Source: Actinomadura oligospora ATCC 43269 (GTDB lineage: Bacteria; Actinomycetota; Actinomycetes; Streptosporangiales; Streptosporangiaceae). Taken from it: a stretch of 64,000 nucleotides of DNA. The notes under the pieces were generated by a model. It was given only the letters and a program-made list of their open reading frames with translations. It searched no databases and was not told the origin of the DNA. Of this stretch, positions 16,059 through 24,688 are shown in pieces. The first letter of the stretch is position 1. Each line of letters starts with the position of its first letter. The position numbers were made by a program, and so were the translations under genes. Location of the stretch: assembly GCF_000518265.1 (NCBI RefSeq), contig NZ_JADG01000003.1:620001-684000 (forward strand), in the 5' to 3' direction.

Positions 16059-16724
16059 GTGGGCAGTGTGGGCACCAGCGTGGGCAGTGGCGTGGACCGG
16101 ACCGTGGACTGGGTCGTCTTCGACTACGGCGGCGTGATCTGCAGGCCGCCGTCACCCGCTGCCGGGCGGCGGCTGGCGGACGCGGCGGGCGTCGAACCCG
16201 CCGAGTTCTGGTCGGCCTTCTGGCACCACCGCGCCGACTACGACCTCGGCGCCGTGGACGCCGCCGCGTACTGGCGCAACGTGTTCGTCCGGCTCGGACG
16301 CCCTGGCGCCGAGGTCGAGGTCGAGCGGCTGGTAGCCCTCGACCTGAGCGCCTGGCTGGACCTGGACGCCGGGACGCTCGAGGTCGTCGACATGCTGGCG
16401 GCGCGCGGCGCGCGGCTCGCCCTGCTGTCCAACGCCCCGGCCGAGATGGCGAGGCTGATCGACGGTGAGGGCTGGTCGGCCGCGTTCCGGCACCGGCTGT
16501 ACAGCGCCGACCTGCGCATGGCGAAGCCGGACGCGCAGATCTACCACCGGATGTGCGCGATCCTCGGCACCCGTCCCGACCAGGTCGTGTTCATCGACGA
16601 CCGGCTGGAGAACGTGGACGCGGCCGAGGGCGTCGGCATGCGGGCGCTGCTGTTCCAGGACGCCGCGAAGCTCTGGAGCGACCTGTCCTTCCTGCTGCCC
16701 GCGTCCCTGGCCCGTCCCCGATGA
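16059..16724 (+). CDS. HAD-superfamily hydrolase (phosphatase-like)
   Basis: A 221-residue HAD protein: motif I WVVFDYGGVICRP (Asp nucleophile; second Asp replaced by Gly-Gly as in the epoxide-hydrolase-N/YihX group), motif II LALLSNAPAEMA, motif III Lys in DLRMAKPDAQIYHRM, motif IV VVFIDDRLENVDAAE. The probable role is dephosphorylating a sugar phosphate. The GTG at 16059 lies inside two 16-bp direct copies (ACCAaCGTGGGCAGTG at 16053 and 16074), so the true start could be a later GTG (16080 or 16092). The stop overlaps the MFS ATG (ATGA). Confidence 0.85.
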   Translation: MGSVGTSVGSGVDRTVDWVVFDYGGVICRPPSPAAGRRLADAAGVEPAEFWSAFWHHRADYDLGAVDAAAYWRNVFVRLGRPGAEVEVERLVALDLSAWLDLDAGTLEVVDMLAARGARLALLSNAPAEMARLIDGEGWSAAFRHRLYSADLRMAKPDAQIYHRMCAILGTRPDQVVFIDDRLENVDAAEGVGMRALLFQDAAKLWSDLSFLLPASLARPR

Positions 16725-17974
16725 CCACGTCGCCTCCGGGCGTGACAGGGGCGCCTCCGGCCGCGTCGCGGGCCGCGCGGGCGCGCGACCGGGGCCCGAC
16801 GTCGTTCGGCCGCACGGCGATGGCCGGGATGTGCGTGTCCTTCGTGGTGATCGGCGTGCTCCAGGCGCTGTACGGCCCGGCGGCGCCCGCGATGCGCGAG
16901 CGCTTCGGCCTGTCGTCCGGAGCCGTGGGACTCGCGCTGTCGGTGCACTTCGTCGGCGCGCTGCTCGGCGTCCTCGGCACCCCGCGCCTGCGCCGGATCG
17001 GCAACCGGTCCTTCCTGGCGGCGGCCCTGACCACGATCGCGCTCGGCTGCGCTGGGTTCGCGCTGGCGCCCACGTGGCCGGTCGCGCTGGTCGCGGCGTT
17101 CGTCGCCGGGGTCGGCTTCGGCTGGATCGACGTCGGCGTGAACGAGATGTTCATCGAGTACCACGCCACGAGCGGCCGCAGCAGCACGGGCATGCTGAAC
17201 CTGCTCCACGGCACCTTCGGGGTCGGCGCCGTCCTCGCGCCGCTGCTCGTGGGCGCGCTGCCGGGACGCATGTACCCGTGGGCCTTCGCGATGTGCGCGC
17301 TGCTGTCCCTGTCCGTGCTCGCCACCCTGAAGGGCGTCGAGGGCGGCCCGCGCCGGACGACGGCGTCGGCGAGCGTGCCCTGGGCGGCGGCCGGACGCAT
17401 GACCGTCCTGTTCACGGTCTTCTTCGCACTGCACGTCGGCGTCGAGGCCGGGACCGGCGGCTGGGAGACGACCCACCTGGTCGGCCTCGGCTGGACGCCC
17501 GGCCCGGCCGCGATGGCCACGTCCACGTTCTGGCTGGCCATGACCGGTGTGCGGTTCGCGGTCAGCCCGATCGCCCGTTACTTCACGGCCGAGCGGATCA
17601 TGCTGGCGTGCCTCGCGGTGATGCTGCTCGGCCTGCTGCTGGCCCACGTCGGCCCGGTCGCCCCGGCCGGATACGTCCTGGCCGGGCTCGGCGTCGGGCC
17701 GCTCTTCCCGACCGGCCTGGTCTGGCTGACCGAGAAGGCGCCGGGCGTCGGCGGCGTCACGTCCTACGTGATCGCGGGATCGATGCTCGGCGGACTGCTG
17801 CCGAGCGCCATCGGCGGCGCGGCCGGACGGTGGGGATCCGGCGTGGTCCCCACCGTGCTGGCGGCCACGGCCGCCGCGGCGCTCGCGGTCGCGGTGACGA
17901 TCCGGGCGCTCCCCGCGACCCGGACGACGGCCACGGCCGCGCGACCCGAACCCGTTCGGGAACCACGGCCGTGA
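16721..17974 (+). CDS. MFS transporter, sugar/FucP-like type
   Basis: A 417-residue MFS permease starting at ATG 16721 in a 4-base overlap with the HAD gene. The first about 30 residues are a hydrophilic leader. Twelve hydrophobic segments follow, with LHGTFGVGAVLAPLLVGALP and VLAGLGVGPLFPTGLVWLTE resembling fucose/hexose permease-like and YbjJ-type MFS proteins. With HAD and DeoR it forms a likely carbohydrate-handling unit under DeoR control; the direction of transport is unknown. Confidence 0.86.
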   Translation: MTTSPPGVTGAPPAASRAARARDRGPTSFGRTAMAGMCVSFVVIGVLQALYGPAAPAMRERFGLSSGAVGLALSVHFVGALLGVLGTPRLRRIGNRSFLAAALTTIALGCAGFALAPTWPVALVAAFVAGVGFGWIDVGVNEMFIEYHATSGRSSTGMLNLLHGTFGVGAVLAPLLVGALPGRMYPWAFAMCALLSLSVLATLKGVEGGPRRTTASASVPWAAAGRMTVLFTVFFALHVGVEAGTGGWETTHLVGLGWTPGPAAMATSTFWLAMTGVRFAVSPIARYFTAERIMLACLAVMLLGLLLAHVGPVAPAGYVLAGLGVGPLFPTGLVWLTEKAPGVGGVTSYVIAGSMLGGLLPSAIGGAAGRWGSGVVPTVLAATAAAALAVAVTIRALPATRTTATAARPEPVREPRP

Positions 17975-18020
17975 CGGCTCGCCCCCCGCTGGTCGACCAA
18001 TCGCGCGTCGGCGACCGCGG

Positions 18021-18653
18021 TCAGCGGCGCACGCCGCGGAACGCGGTCAGCAGACGGCTGCGCCCTCGGTCGGACAGACCGTCCGGCCCGGCGCCGTCCG
18101 GCATGGCGGCGATCTGCTGAAGGTCCGGGACCGCCTGCCGCAGGGCGGCGCGTCCCGCGTGAAGCAGGACGAGGTGGTCCGACGGGGTGATCCCGAGCAG
18201 CCACGCGGCCTCGTCCTCGTCGCAGCCCTCCGCGTCGGCGAGCAGCAGCGGGAGCCGGAACCGCATCGGCAGCGCCGCGAGTGCGGGCTGGAGCGCCTCC
18301 AGCGCGGACGCGCAGAGCGGGACGCCCGGGACGGCCTCGCCGCCCGCCGCGGCGTCCTCGGGCTGCACGGCCACCTCGAGCGGCCAGCGCGTCCGGGCCG
18401 CCTCGACGACCGCGCGCAGCAGCCGGAGGCGCGCGGACGGGCCGCCCGCCGGGGAGGCGTCCCGGGCGACGCCGAGCAGCGCCTCGCGCGCCAGCGTCTC
18501 GGCGCGTCCCGGCGCGGGACCGGCGATCTCGCGGGCGAGCCGGACGAGCCGTCCGCCATAGGAGTCCACCAGCTGCAGGAACGACGTCTCGTCACCGGCG
18601 CGGGCCTGCTCCAGCACGACGTCGTCCGAAGGACGGTCGGATGCGAGCTCCAC
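18021..18653 (-). CDS. Degenerate ECF sigma-like protein
   Basis: A 210-residue protein. GTG at 18653 follows AAGGAGG with good spacing and is preferred over upstream in-frame codons. Residues 17-60 resemble sigma region 2 (VLEQARAGDETSFLQLVDSY, GGRLVRLAREIAG) but lack the usual DDxxQ core. Residues 130-190 resemble region 4.2 (LALPMRFRLPLLLADAEGC, WLLGITPSDHLVLLHAGRAA). It is probably a diverged sigma factor or sigma-derived regulator. It is divergent from the methyltransferase at 18894; the 240 bp between are A+T-richer near 18815-18840 and could contain promoters. Confidence 0.65.
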   Translation of the reverse strand: MELASDRPSDDVVLEQARAGDETSFLQLVDSYGGRLVRLAREIAGPAPGRAETLAREALLGVARDASPAGGPSARLRLLRAVVEAARTRWPLEVAVQPEDAAAGGEAVPGVPLCASALEALQPALAALPMRFRLPLLLADAEGCDEDEAAWLLGITPSDHLVLLHAGRAALRQAVPDLQQIAAMPDGAGPDGLSDRGRSRLLTAFRGVRR

Positions 18654-18893
18654 CGGTCCTCCTTCCGTTTTCGACCGATGGGCACCGTACATCACCTATA
18701 CCACCGTGAGCATCCGAGGCCCTCCGCTCCGTCAGACCCGCACGTCCGGGCACCCGCGCCGGGGCCGTCCGGGGGACGCGTGCCGACGCGGCGGGCGACG
18801 GCGCGCCGCCGCAGGAAATATGATCATTTACCGCACGATCGAAGGCTGTTCGGTAACGTGATCGGCCGAGGTTCATGACGGAAGAGGGGCACG

Positions 18894-19715
18894 ATGGAAC
18901 GCAGGGCGCGACAGGACGGCCGGCCCGCCGTTCCCACCCAGGTGCCGCTGGGGCAGCCCACCGCCGCCCGGATGTACGACGAGGCGCTCGGCGGCAAGGA
19001 CCACTACGCCATCGACCGCGAGGCCAACTCCCGGCTCTACACCGCCATCGGCGAGGAGCGGGTGCGCAACACCGCGATGGAGAACCGCCGGTTCCTCGGC
19101 CGCGCCGTGGAGTACCTGTCGCGCGAGTGCGGCGTCCGCCAGTTCCTGGACGTCGGGTCCGGCCTGCCGACGGTGCGCAACACGCACCAGATCGCCAAGG
19201 AGGCCGACCCGGGCTCCCGCGTGGTCTACGTCGACATCGACCCGATCGTCGCCGTGCACGGGCGCGCCCTGCTCGCCGACGACAACACCCGGATCGTCAC
19301 GGCCGACATGCGCGAGCCGGAGACCATCCTGGACGACCCGGAGCTCAACGACCTGCTCGACTTCGACGAGCCGGTCGCGGTCCTGTTCGTGGCGGTGTTC
19401 CACTTCATCACCGACAAGGACGACCCGGCCCGGATCGTCGGCGCGTTCCGCGAGCGCCAGGCGCCCGGCTCCTACGTGACCATCTCCCACCTGTGCGCCG
19501 ACGGCATGTCCGAGCCCGAGCGGCAGGGCTGGTACTCGGGGTTCTCCGGGGCGACCGTCCCGATGGTGCTGCGCACCGAGCCCGAGATCCGGCGGCTGTT
19601 CGACGGATACGAGCTGGCCGAGCCGGGGCTCGTCCGGCCGTGGCGGTGGCGTCCGTCCGACGACGGCTCGCCGCAGACCGACTCGCTCCTCGGAGGCGTC
19701 GGCCGGCTCGGCTGA
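18894..19715 (+). CDS. SAM-dependent methyltransferase, DUF574/PF04672 family
   Basis: A 273-residue protein of the actinobacterial DUF574 methyltransferase family: diagnostic N-terminus AARMYDEALGGKDHYAIDRE, SAM motif QFLDVGSGLPTVRNTHQIAK, acidic strand end VVYVDIDPIVAVHGRALL, and FHFITDKDDPARIVGAFR. The family is widespread in actinomycetes and its substrate is generally unknown. It is preceded by GAGGGG and followed by a convergent hairpin at 19783-19824. It is a single-gene transcript, and its link to the sigma-like neighbour is untested. Confidence 0.92.
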   Translation: MERRARQDGRPAVPTQVPLGQPTAARMYDEALGGKDHYAIDREANSRLYTAIGEERVRNTAMENRRFLGRAVEYLSRECGVRQFLDVGSGLPTVRNTHQIAKEADPGSRVVYVDIDPIVAVHGRALLADDNTRIVTADMREPETILDDPELNDLLDFDEPVAVLFVAVFHFITDKDDPARIVGAFRERQAPGSYVTISHLCADGMSEPERQGWYSGFSGATVPMVLRTEPEIRRLFDGYELAEPGLVRPWRWRPSDDGSPQTDSLLGGVGRLG

Positions 19716-19782
19716 CCGTCTGTCCAAGATCTTTCCGGGGCCGCCCGCGGGGCGGCCCGCCGGAGGAGATTCGGGGGCATCG

Positions 19783-19824
19783 GGACGGGGCGGTGCGATC
19801 GCTCAGGAGGGGACCGCCCCGTCC
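19783..19824. terminator. Convergent hairpin between methyltransferase and ABC operon
   Basis: 12-bp arms GGACGGGGCGGT / ACCGCCCCGTCC, 18-nt loop, between two genes that converge. Confidence 0.6.
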
Positions 19825-19850
19825 GACGGGGTTCAGCCCCGCGACGTGCG

Positions 19851-21041
19851 TCAGAGGTGGACGGACGGGTCCAGGAACTCGTTGGTCACCAGGTCGTCCG
19901 CCTTCAGCCCGGCCGGGACGGCCTTGCCGTTCCGCGCCTCCAGCGGACGCAGCAGCCCGATCACCTTGGCCACCCGGGACGTGTCGAACGAGCCGAGCAC
20001 CCCGTTGGTCCCGTTGCGGACGATGCCGTACTTCGCGAGCGCGTCGTGCGCGAACGCGGCGTGCTCGGCGGTGTAGGCGGCGGTGGTGTTGAACCGCTTG
20101 ACCGCGTCCACGACCATCGCGTTCGTGGAGGACGGGTCGCGCATGTACTCGGCGGTCGCGCGCTGGAAGATCGGCACGAGCCGCTTCAGGCACGGCGCGA
20201 GCTTCGCCCTGTCGGCGGGCCGGACCGCCACCGACTCCGGATAGATCGCGTACCCGGTGTCGTGGACGAGCTGGAACGCCACCGGCTTGCGCCAGGCGGT
20301 CACCTCGTGCTCGTAGGCGTACGGCTCGTTGGTGACGTACCCCTGCTGCGCGATCTTGCCGCCGGACGCGGCGAACCGCGCCGGGGAGCCGTCGTACGAG
20401 CCGTCCAGCTGGGACTTGCGGAGCTGCCCCGAGCTGGTCAGGTAGTCCATGAAGCTGACGCCGTTCGCGTACAGGACGGTCGCGCCGCCGCGTCCGACGT
20501 CGGCGATGGTCTTCCAGTCCGGGTGCGCCTGCGGCGACCACATGATGATCTGCGGGTTCACGTCCATCGGCGAGAACACGGCCTGCAGCCGGTGCGCCCC
20601 GGCCTGCGCGACCTGCTCGTCGGTGGCGACCACGCCCAGCGTGATGGACGGGTCGGACGCCATCAGCGTCGACACCGGCTGGAACCCGGTGACGGGCCCG
20701 CCCGACCGGATCTGGAACTTCACCCCGGTGTCGTGCCCGTCGACCGTCAGCGGCGCCGTGAGCGTCTTGCGGCTCGTGTCCACCTTCGGGGACGACCCGA
20801 GCAGGTGGTACAGCCCGCCGTGCTCGGCCTGCGGGTACCAGTTCATCTGCAGCGTGACCGTCGCCGGGCACACACTGCGCAGATCGTCCTTACCGGTCGC
20901 GGCGGGCAGCGACGCGGCGGCCTTGCCACCGTCGCCGCCACCGTCCGAGCACGCCGCGAGCGCGGCCAGCAGCACGGCCGCCAGTCCGGCCGCGATCGGC
21001 CCGGCCGTCCGCCTTCGTCGCGTGCTTCGCTTGGTTCGCAT
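19851..21041 (-). CDS. ABC transporter substrate-binding lipoprotein, NMT1/ThiY-like
   Basis: A 396-residue lipoprotein. ATG at 21041 follows GTGGAGAAC. The Arg-rich n-region (MRTKRSTRRRRTAG) and hydrophobic core end in the lipobox LAAC near residue 30. The mature protein has the NMT1/THI5 signature region VTLQMNWYPQAEHGGLYHLL, then binding-protein motifs GVVATDEQVAQAGAH, IIMWSPQAHPDWKTIADVG and GYVTNEPYAYEHEV. Known relatives bind thiamine pyrimidine precursors, nitrate, taurine or other sulfonates; the substrate here is unknown. It is the last gene of a minus-strand operon ATPase - permease - binding protein. Confidence 0.87.
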   Translation of the reverse strand: MRTKRSTRRRRTAGPIAAGLAAVLLAALAACSDGGGDGGKAAASLPAATGKDDLRSVCPATVTLQMNWYPQAEHGGLYHLLGSSPKVDTSRKTLTAPLTVDGHDTGVKFQIRSGGPVTGFQPVSTLMASDPSITLGVVATDEQVAQAGAHRLQAVFSPMDVNPQIIMWSPQAHPDWKTIADVGRGGATVLYANGVSFMDYLTSSGQLRKSQLDGSYDGSPARFAASGGKIAQQGYVTNEPYAYEHEVTAWRKPVAFQLVHDTGYAIYPESVAVRPADRAKLAPCLKRLVPIFQRATAEYMRDPSSTNAMVVDAVKRFNTTAAYTAEHAAFAHDALAKYGIVRNGTNGVLGSFDTSRVAKVIGLLRPLEARNGKAVPAGLKADDLVTNEFLDPSVHL

Positions 21042-21076
21042 GTTCTCCACCCTGTTCGTTCCGGTCACCGCCGAGT

Positions 21077-21991
21077 TCAGCCGCGGTCGCCGTCCGTGCC
21101 GTGCCGGCGCGCCGCCCAGTGGGCGAGCAGCCCGAAGAACCAGAACACGACCAGCCCGAGCAGGCTCGCGAGCAGCACCGCCGCGAACATCCGCTCCGAC
21201 TCCAGCCGCGCCCGGTAGACGTTGATGAGGATGCCGAGACCCGGCTGTCCCTGCTGGTAGAAGTAGTCGCCGACGACCGCGCCGACCACGCTCAGCCCGG
21301 CCGAGACGCGCAGCCCGGTCACCATCGCCGGGACGGCCGCGGGCAGCCGCAGCTTCAGCAGCCGCCGGATCCGCCCGGCGCGGGCCAGCCGGAACACGTC
21401 CTCGAGCGTCCCGTCCGTCGAGCGGAGCCCGAACAGCGTGTTCGCGATCACCGGGAAGATCGCGACCAGCACGCACACCAGCACGCGGCTGGCCATGCCG
21501 AACCCGAACCAGAACCCGAGCAGCGGCACCAGCGCCAGCACCGGGACGGTCTGGAGCACCACCGCGTACGGGTACAGCGACCGCTCGATCCAGCGCGCCT
21601 GGCCCATCAGGACGGCCAGCCCGACGCCGATCACCGTCGCCAGCAGCAGGCCGATCCCGGCGACCTCGGCCGTCCGGCCGAGCGCCGCGAGCAGCTCGGC
21701 GCGGTTCTCGCCGTCGAGGAACCCGACGCGGACGACCGCGTCCGGCGGCGGCAGCAGGAACCGGCGCTCGGGGCTGAGCAGCCAGTCGCTCACCCCGTAC
21801 CAGGCGCCGATCGCCAGCACCAGCACGACCAGCGGCGGAAGCCACCCGCGCACACGGAAACGGTCTCGACGGCGCGCGGTGGAACGTTCCCGCGGGGACG
21901 CGTCAGCGCTGCGGGAAAGCGTGGTGTCGGCGGCGCGGGAGGGGGCGTCAGCGGTGTCGCGGGCGTTCGTCCCGCCGTCGTCGAGCGGCAT
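21077..21991 (-). CDS. ABC transporter permease, SsuC/TauC/ThiX type
   Basis: A 304-residue inner-membrane permease with six predicted segments after a roughly 45-residue charged, Ser/Arg-rich N-terminal extension that is long for the family. The BPD-type EAA loop reads LARAGRIRRLLKLRLPAAVP. Characteristic segments are LYPYAVVLQTVPVLALVPLL and GVGDYFYQQ-like (VVGAVVGDYFYQQGQPGLGI). It starts 1 bp after the ATPase stop, so the two are tightly coupled, and the binding protein follows 35 bp downstream. Confidence 0.9.
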   Translation of the reverse strand: MPLDDGGTNARDTADAPSRAADTTLSRSADASPRERSTARRRDRFRVRGWLPPLVVLVLAIGAWYGVSDWLLSPERRFLLPPPDAVVRVGFLDGENRAELLAALGRTAEVAGIGLLLATVIGVGLAVLMGQARWIERSLYPYAVVLQTVPVLALVPLLGFWFGFGMASRVLVCVLVAIFPVIANTLFGLRSTDGTLEDVFRLARAGRIRRLLKLRLPAAVPAMVTGLRVSAGLSVVGAVVGDYFYQQGQPGLGILINVYRARLESERMFAAVLLASLLGLVVFWFFGLLAHWAARRHGTDGDRG

Positions 21992-21992
21992 G

Positions 21993-22766
21993 TCAGGCGG
22001 CCTCCGCCATGCCCCGGTACAGGTGCCCGGTCACGTCCGCGACGACCTCGGCGAACTCCGGCGTCGAGCGCAGCGACCGCTCGCGCGGGCCCGGGAACGG
22101 GATCTCCACCCGCGCGACGACCCGTCCCGGACGCGCCGACATCACCAGCACCGTGGACGCCAGGAACACCGCCTCGGCGACCGAGTGCGTCACCAGCACC
22201 GCCGGACGGGGCCGCGCCGCGAGGAGCGCGGCCAGCTCGTCCCCGAGCCCGGCCCGGGTGATCTCGTCGAGCGCGCCGAACGGCTCGTCCAGCAGCAGCG
22301 CGTCCGGCTCGTCGGCGAGCGTCCGCGCGAGCGACACCCGCATGCGCATCCCGCCCGACAGCGCGCCCGGCCGGTGCCGCGCGAACGCCGTCAGCCCGAC
22401 CAGGTCCAGGGCCCGCCCGGCCCGCTCCCGCCGCTCGGCGCGCGGCGTCCCGCGCAGCTCCATGAGCAGCTCGACGTTGGCCCGCACGCTCCGCCACGGC
22501 AGCAGCGCGGCGTCCTGGAAGACGTAGCCGATCCTGTCGGCGGTGCTCCGGACGGTCCCGGAGGTCGGCTCGTCGAGCCCGGCGGCGATCCGCAGCAGCG
22601 TGCTCTTGCCGCACCCGGACGGCCCGACGATTGCGACCAGCTCCCCGTCGCCGACCCCGAAGCCGACCTCCGCCAGCGCCTCGGTGCCGTCCTCGTACAC
22701 CTTGGACACCCCGGCCAGGTCGAGGCGGGGCCCGCCCCGGACGGCGGTCGCGTTCAGTTCGGTCAT
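21993..22766 (-). CDS. ABC transporter ATP-binding protein, SsuB/TauB type
   Basis: A 257-residue nucleotide-binding subunit. ATG 22766 (MTELNATAVRGG) gives the normal family length. Walker A is [11 protein letters not shown], the Q-loop YVFQDAALLPWRSV, the signature LSGGMRMRVSLARTL, Walker B DALLLDEPFGALD, and the H-loop VLVTHSVAEAVFLA. DxALLPW after the Q-loop is typical of nitrate/sulfonate/taurine/thiamine-precursor importers. It powers the permease at 21077-21991. The winged-helix regulator gene lies 138 bp upstream on the same strand. Confidence 0.93.
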   Translation of the reverse strand: MTELNATAVRGGPRLDLAGVSKVYEDGTEALAEVGFGVGDGELVAIVGPSGCGKSTLLRIAAGLDEPTSGTVRSTADRIGYVFQDAALLPWRSVRANVELLMELRGTPRAERRERAGRALDLVGLTAFARHRPGALSGGMRMRVSLARTLADEPDALLLDEPFGALDEITRAGLGDELAALLAARPRPAVLVTHSVAEAVFLASTVLVMSARPGRVVARVEIPFPGPRERSLRSTPEFAEVVADVTGHLYRGMAEAA

Positions 22767-22904
22767 ATCTGGACGAAGGGGAGGAGGTGGAGCACGCATG
22801 GGAGCGTACCGCCTCCCCGGCCTCACCCGGCGCGCGCCATCACGACCACACCGGCGGCCGTGACTCACTGGACGCGGCCGTCGCTCAGACGACGCGACCG
22901 TGGC

Positions 22905-23426
22905 TCAGTGGATGGGGGAGTGGTCGTCCGCCTCGAGGACGTAGCCGCGACCCCAGGCGGTGCGGATGGTGAGCCCGAGCGGGCGCACCCGCCGCCGGAT
23001 CCGCTTGATGTGCAGGTCGAGCGCGTTGCGGCTGGCCTCGTGACCGTCCTCCGACAGGTGCGCGCGCAGTTCCTCGCGCGCCGCGATCCCGCCGAACCGC
23101 TTGATCAGCAGGTGCAGCAGCCGCGCCTCGCTGGGCGAGACCGCGACGCTGCGGCGGCCGTTGCGCAGGATGCCGTCCTGGTCCAGGTGCGGGCGGGTCC
23201 CGGCGCCGCCGCGGGCGCGCAGCGCCGCGATCCGGGCCTGGAAGTCCCGGTTGGTGGCGGGCACCCGGATCCAGTCCTCGCGGACGTCCGCGCAGACCGG
23301 CGGGTCCTGGTCGCGCTCGACCACCAGGAGCCGCAGCAGTCCGTGCTCCCGGCACAGCTCACGCCGCTCGGACTCGGCGGGCCAGCGCAGGATGTTGACA
23401 TCGCGGCGGAGTGAGAGCCGCTGCAT
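22905..23426 (-). CDS. Winged-helix regulator with a shortened pseudo-receiver N-terminus
   Basis: The protein ends in an OmpR/PhoB-type winged helix (residues about 90-170: AVSPSEARLLHLLIKRFGGI, HIKRIRRRVRPLGLTIRTAW, GRGYVLEADD). The N-terminal 70 residues keep only a short alpha/beta stretch (ELCREHGLLRLLVVERDQDP) and no receiver Asp/Lys set, like GlnR-type atypical response regulators but shorter. I chose ATG 23426 (MQRLSLRRD); an upstream in-frame ATG at 23507 is possible. It lies upstream of the ABC operon on the same strand and is a candidate for its phosphorylation-independent regulator. Confidence 0.8.
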   Translation of the reverse strand: MQRLSLRRDVNILRWPAESERRELCREHGLLRLLVVERDQDPPVCADVREDWIRVPATNRDFQARIAALRARGGAGTRPHLDQDGILRNGRRSVAVSPSEARLLHLLIKRFGGIAAREELRAHLSEDGHEASRNALDLHIKRIRRRVRPLGLTIRTAWGRGYVLEADDHSPIH

Positions 23427-23715
23427 GTCCACCGTCACCGGGGGGAGCGGACGATCGGGGAGTAAAGGGCGGATTTCTTCTCGTGTCGTGCGTGGCGGGG
23501 GGTGCACGGGTCCGCGCCGACCTCCTCACTGAACAGCGACCACAGCGACCAGACGTATGGAAACCCAAGATCGTGTAGCCCGCAAGGCGCGGCGAGATGT
23601 GATGTGGATCACGTGACCATGACACGGTCGGGGCGCCGTTCTGACGACGCTGTCAACCGGCCCACCCGGACGCCGCCGCCCTTTCTGCGGCGCGCCCTCC
23701 CCGAGAACGAAGGCG

Positions 23716-24666
23716 TCAGGACGCGCCGGGCGCGCCGGCCGCGCCGAGCGCGTTGAGGAGGCGGTTCACCGGGCTCGCCAGGTTCCAGGTGTCGGCCAGC
23801 TCGAGCAGCGCCTCCGGATCGCGCGGCGTCGCGGGCAGGCGGTCGTCCAGCCCGGTCAGCGCGGGCGCGTCGATGTCGGTGACGACCTGGACGACCGACG
23901 GCGCGGTGGCCAGGTAGTCGCGGGCGGCCTCCAGCCGCCGCCGGGACCCGGCCGGGAAGCCCTCGTCCGAGCCGGAGTCGAGCGCCGCGAGGATGCCCGC
24001 CACCGAGCCGAACCGGGTGACCAGCGCGGCGGCGGTCTTGTCGCCGACGCCGGGCACGCCGGACAGGCCGTCGCTCGGGTCGCCGCGCAGCGTCGCGTAC
24101 TCGCCGTAGCCACGCCCCGGGATGCCGTACTTCGCCGCGACCGCCGCCTCGTCCATCACCTGGAGGTTGCGGATGCCGCGCGCGGTGTACAGCACCGCGA
24201 CCGGGGCGCGGTCGTCCACCAGCTGGAACAGGTCGCGGTCGCCGGTGACGATGTCGACCGGGCCCTTCTCCGCGCCGCGCACCGCGAGCGTGCCGATCAC
24301 GTCGTCGGCCTCGTAGCCGGGGACCCCGGCGCGGGCCAGCCCGACCGCGTCGAGCACCGCGTCGATCAGCGGGAGCTGCTCGGCCAGGCCGTCCGGCACC
24401 TGGTCGCCGCCGTCCTCGGCCACCCGGTGCGCCTTGTAGGACGGCAGCGCCCGCACCCGGAACTCGGGCCGCCAGTCGGCGTCGAAGGTGCACACCAGCC
24501 GCTCGGGCGACCGGTCCCGGACGAGCGAGGCGATCATGTCGACGAGCCCGCGCACCGCGTTCACCGACGTCCCGTCCGGGGCCTTGACGCTCTCCGGCAC
24601 GCCGAAGAAGGCGCGGAAGTACAACGACGGCGTGTCCAGCAGCATCAGCCCGCTCATGCCCGACAT
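23716..24666 (-). CDS. 5'-3' exonuclease (flap endonuclease family, stand-alone)
   Basis: A 316-residue protein corresponding to the 5'-nuclease domain of DNA polymerase I without polymerase. Conserved acidic motifs are visible: LMLLDTPSLYFRAFFG, VCTFDADWRPEFR, VPGYEADDVIGTLAVRG, IVTGDRDLFQLV, and the helix-hairpin-helix region LRGDPSDGLSGVPGVGDKTA. Stand-alone homologues occur in most actinobacteria beside polA and act in RNA-primer/flap removal or repair. The start could also be the in-frame ATGs at 24657 or 24645. It ends convergent with nothing and begins 22 bp after the stop of the PP2C gene upstream on its strand. Confidence 0.93.
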   Translation of the reverse strand: MSGMSGLMLLDTPSLYFRAFFGVPESVKAPDGTSVNAVRGLVDMIASLVRDRSPERLVCTFDADWRPEFRVRALPSYKAHRVAEDGGDQVPDGLAEQLPLIDAVLDAVGLARAGVPGYEADDVIGTLAVRGAEKGPVDIVTGDRDLFQLVDDRAPVAVLYTARGIRNLQVMDEAAVAAKYGIPGRGYGEYATLRGDPSDGLSGVPGVGDKTAAALVTRFGSVAGILAALDSGSDEGFPAGSRRRLEAARDYLATAPSVVQVVTDIDAPALTGLDDRLPATPRDPEALLELADTWNLASPVNRLLNALGAAGAPGAS

Positions 24667-24688
24667 CGTGCCACGCCCGTCGGACGGT

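Noticed and set aside
15230..16075. Longer DeoR start at 16075
   Set aside because: It would run through the operator and into the divergent gene's start. The family begins at the ATG 15988.
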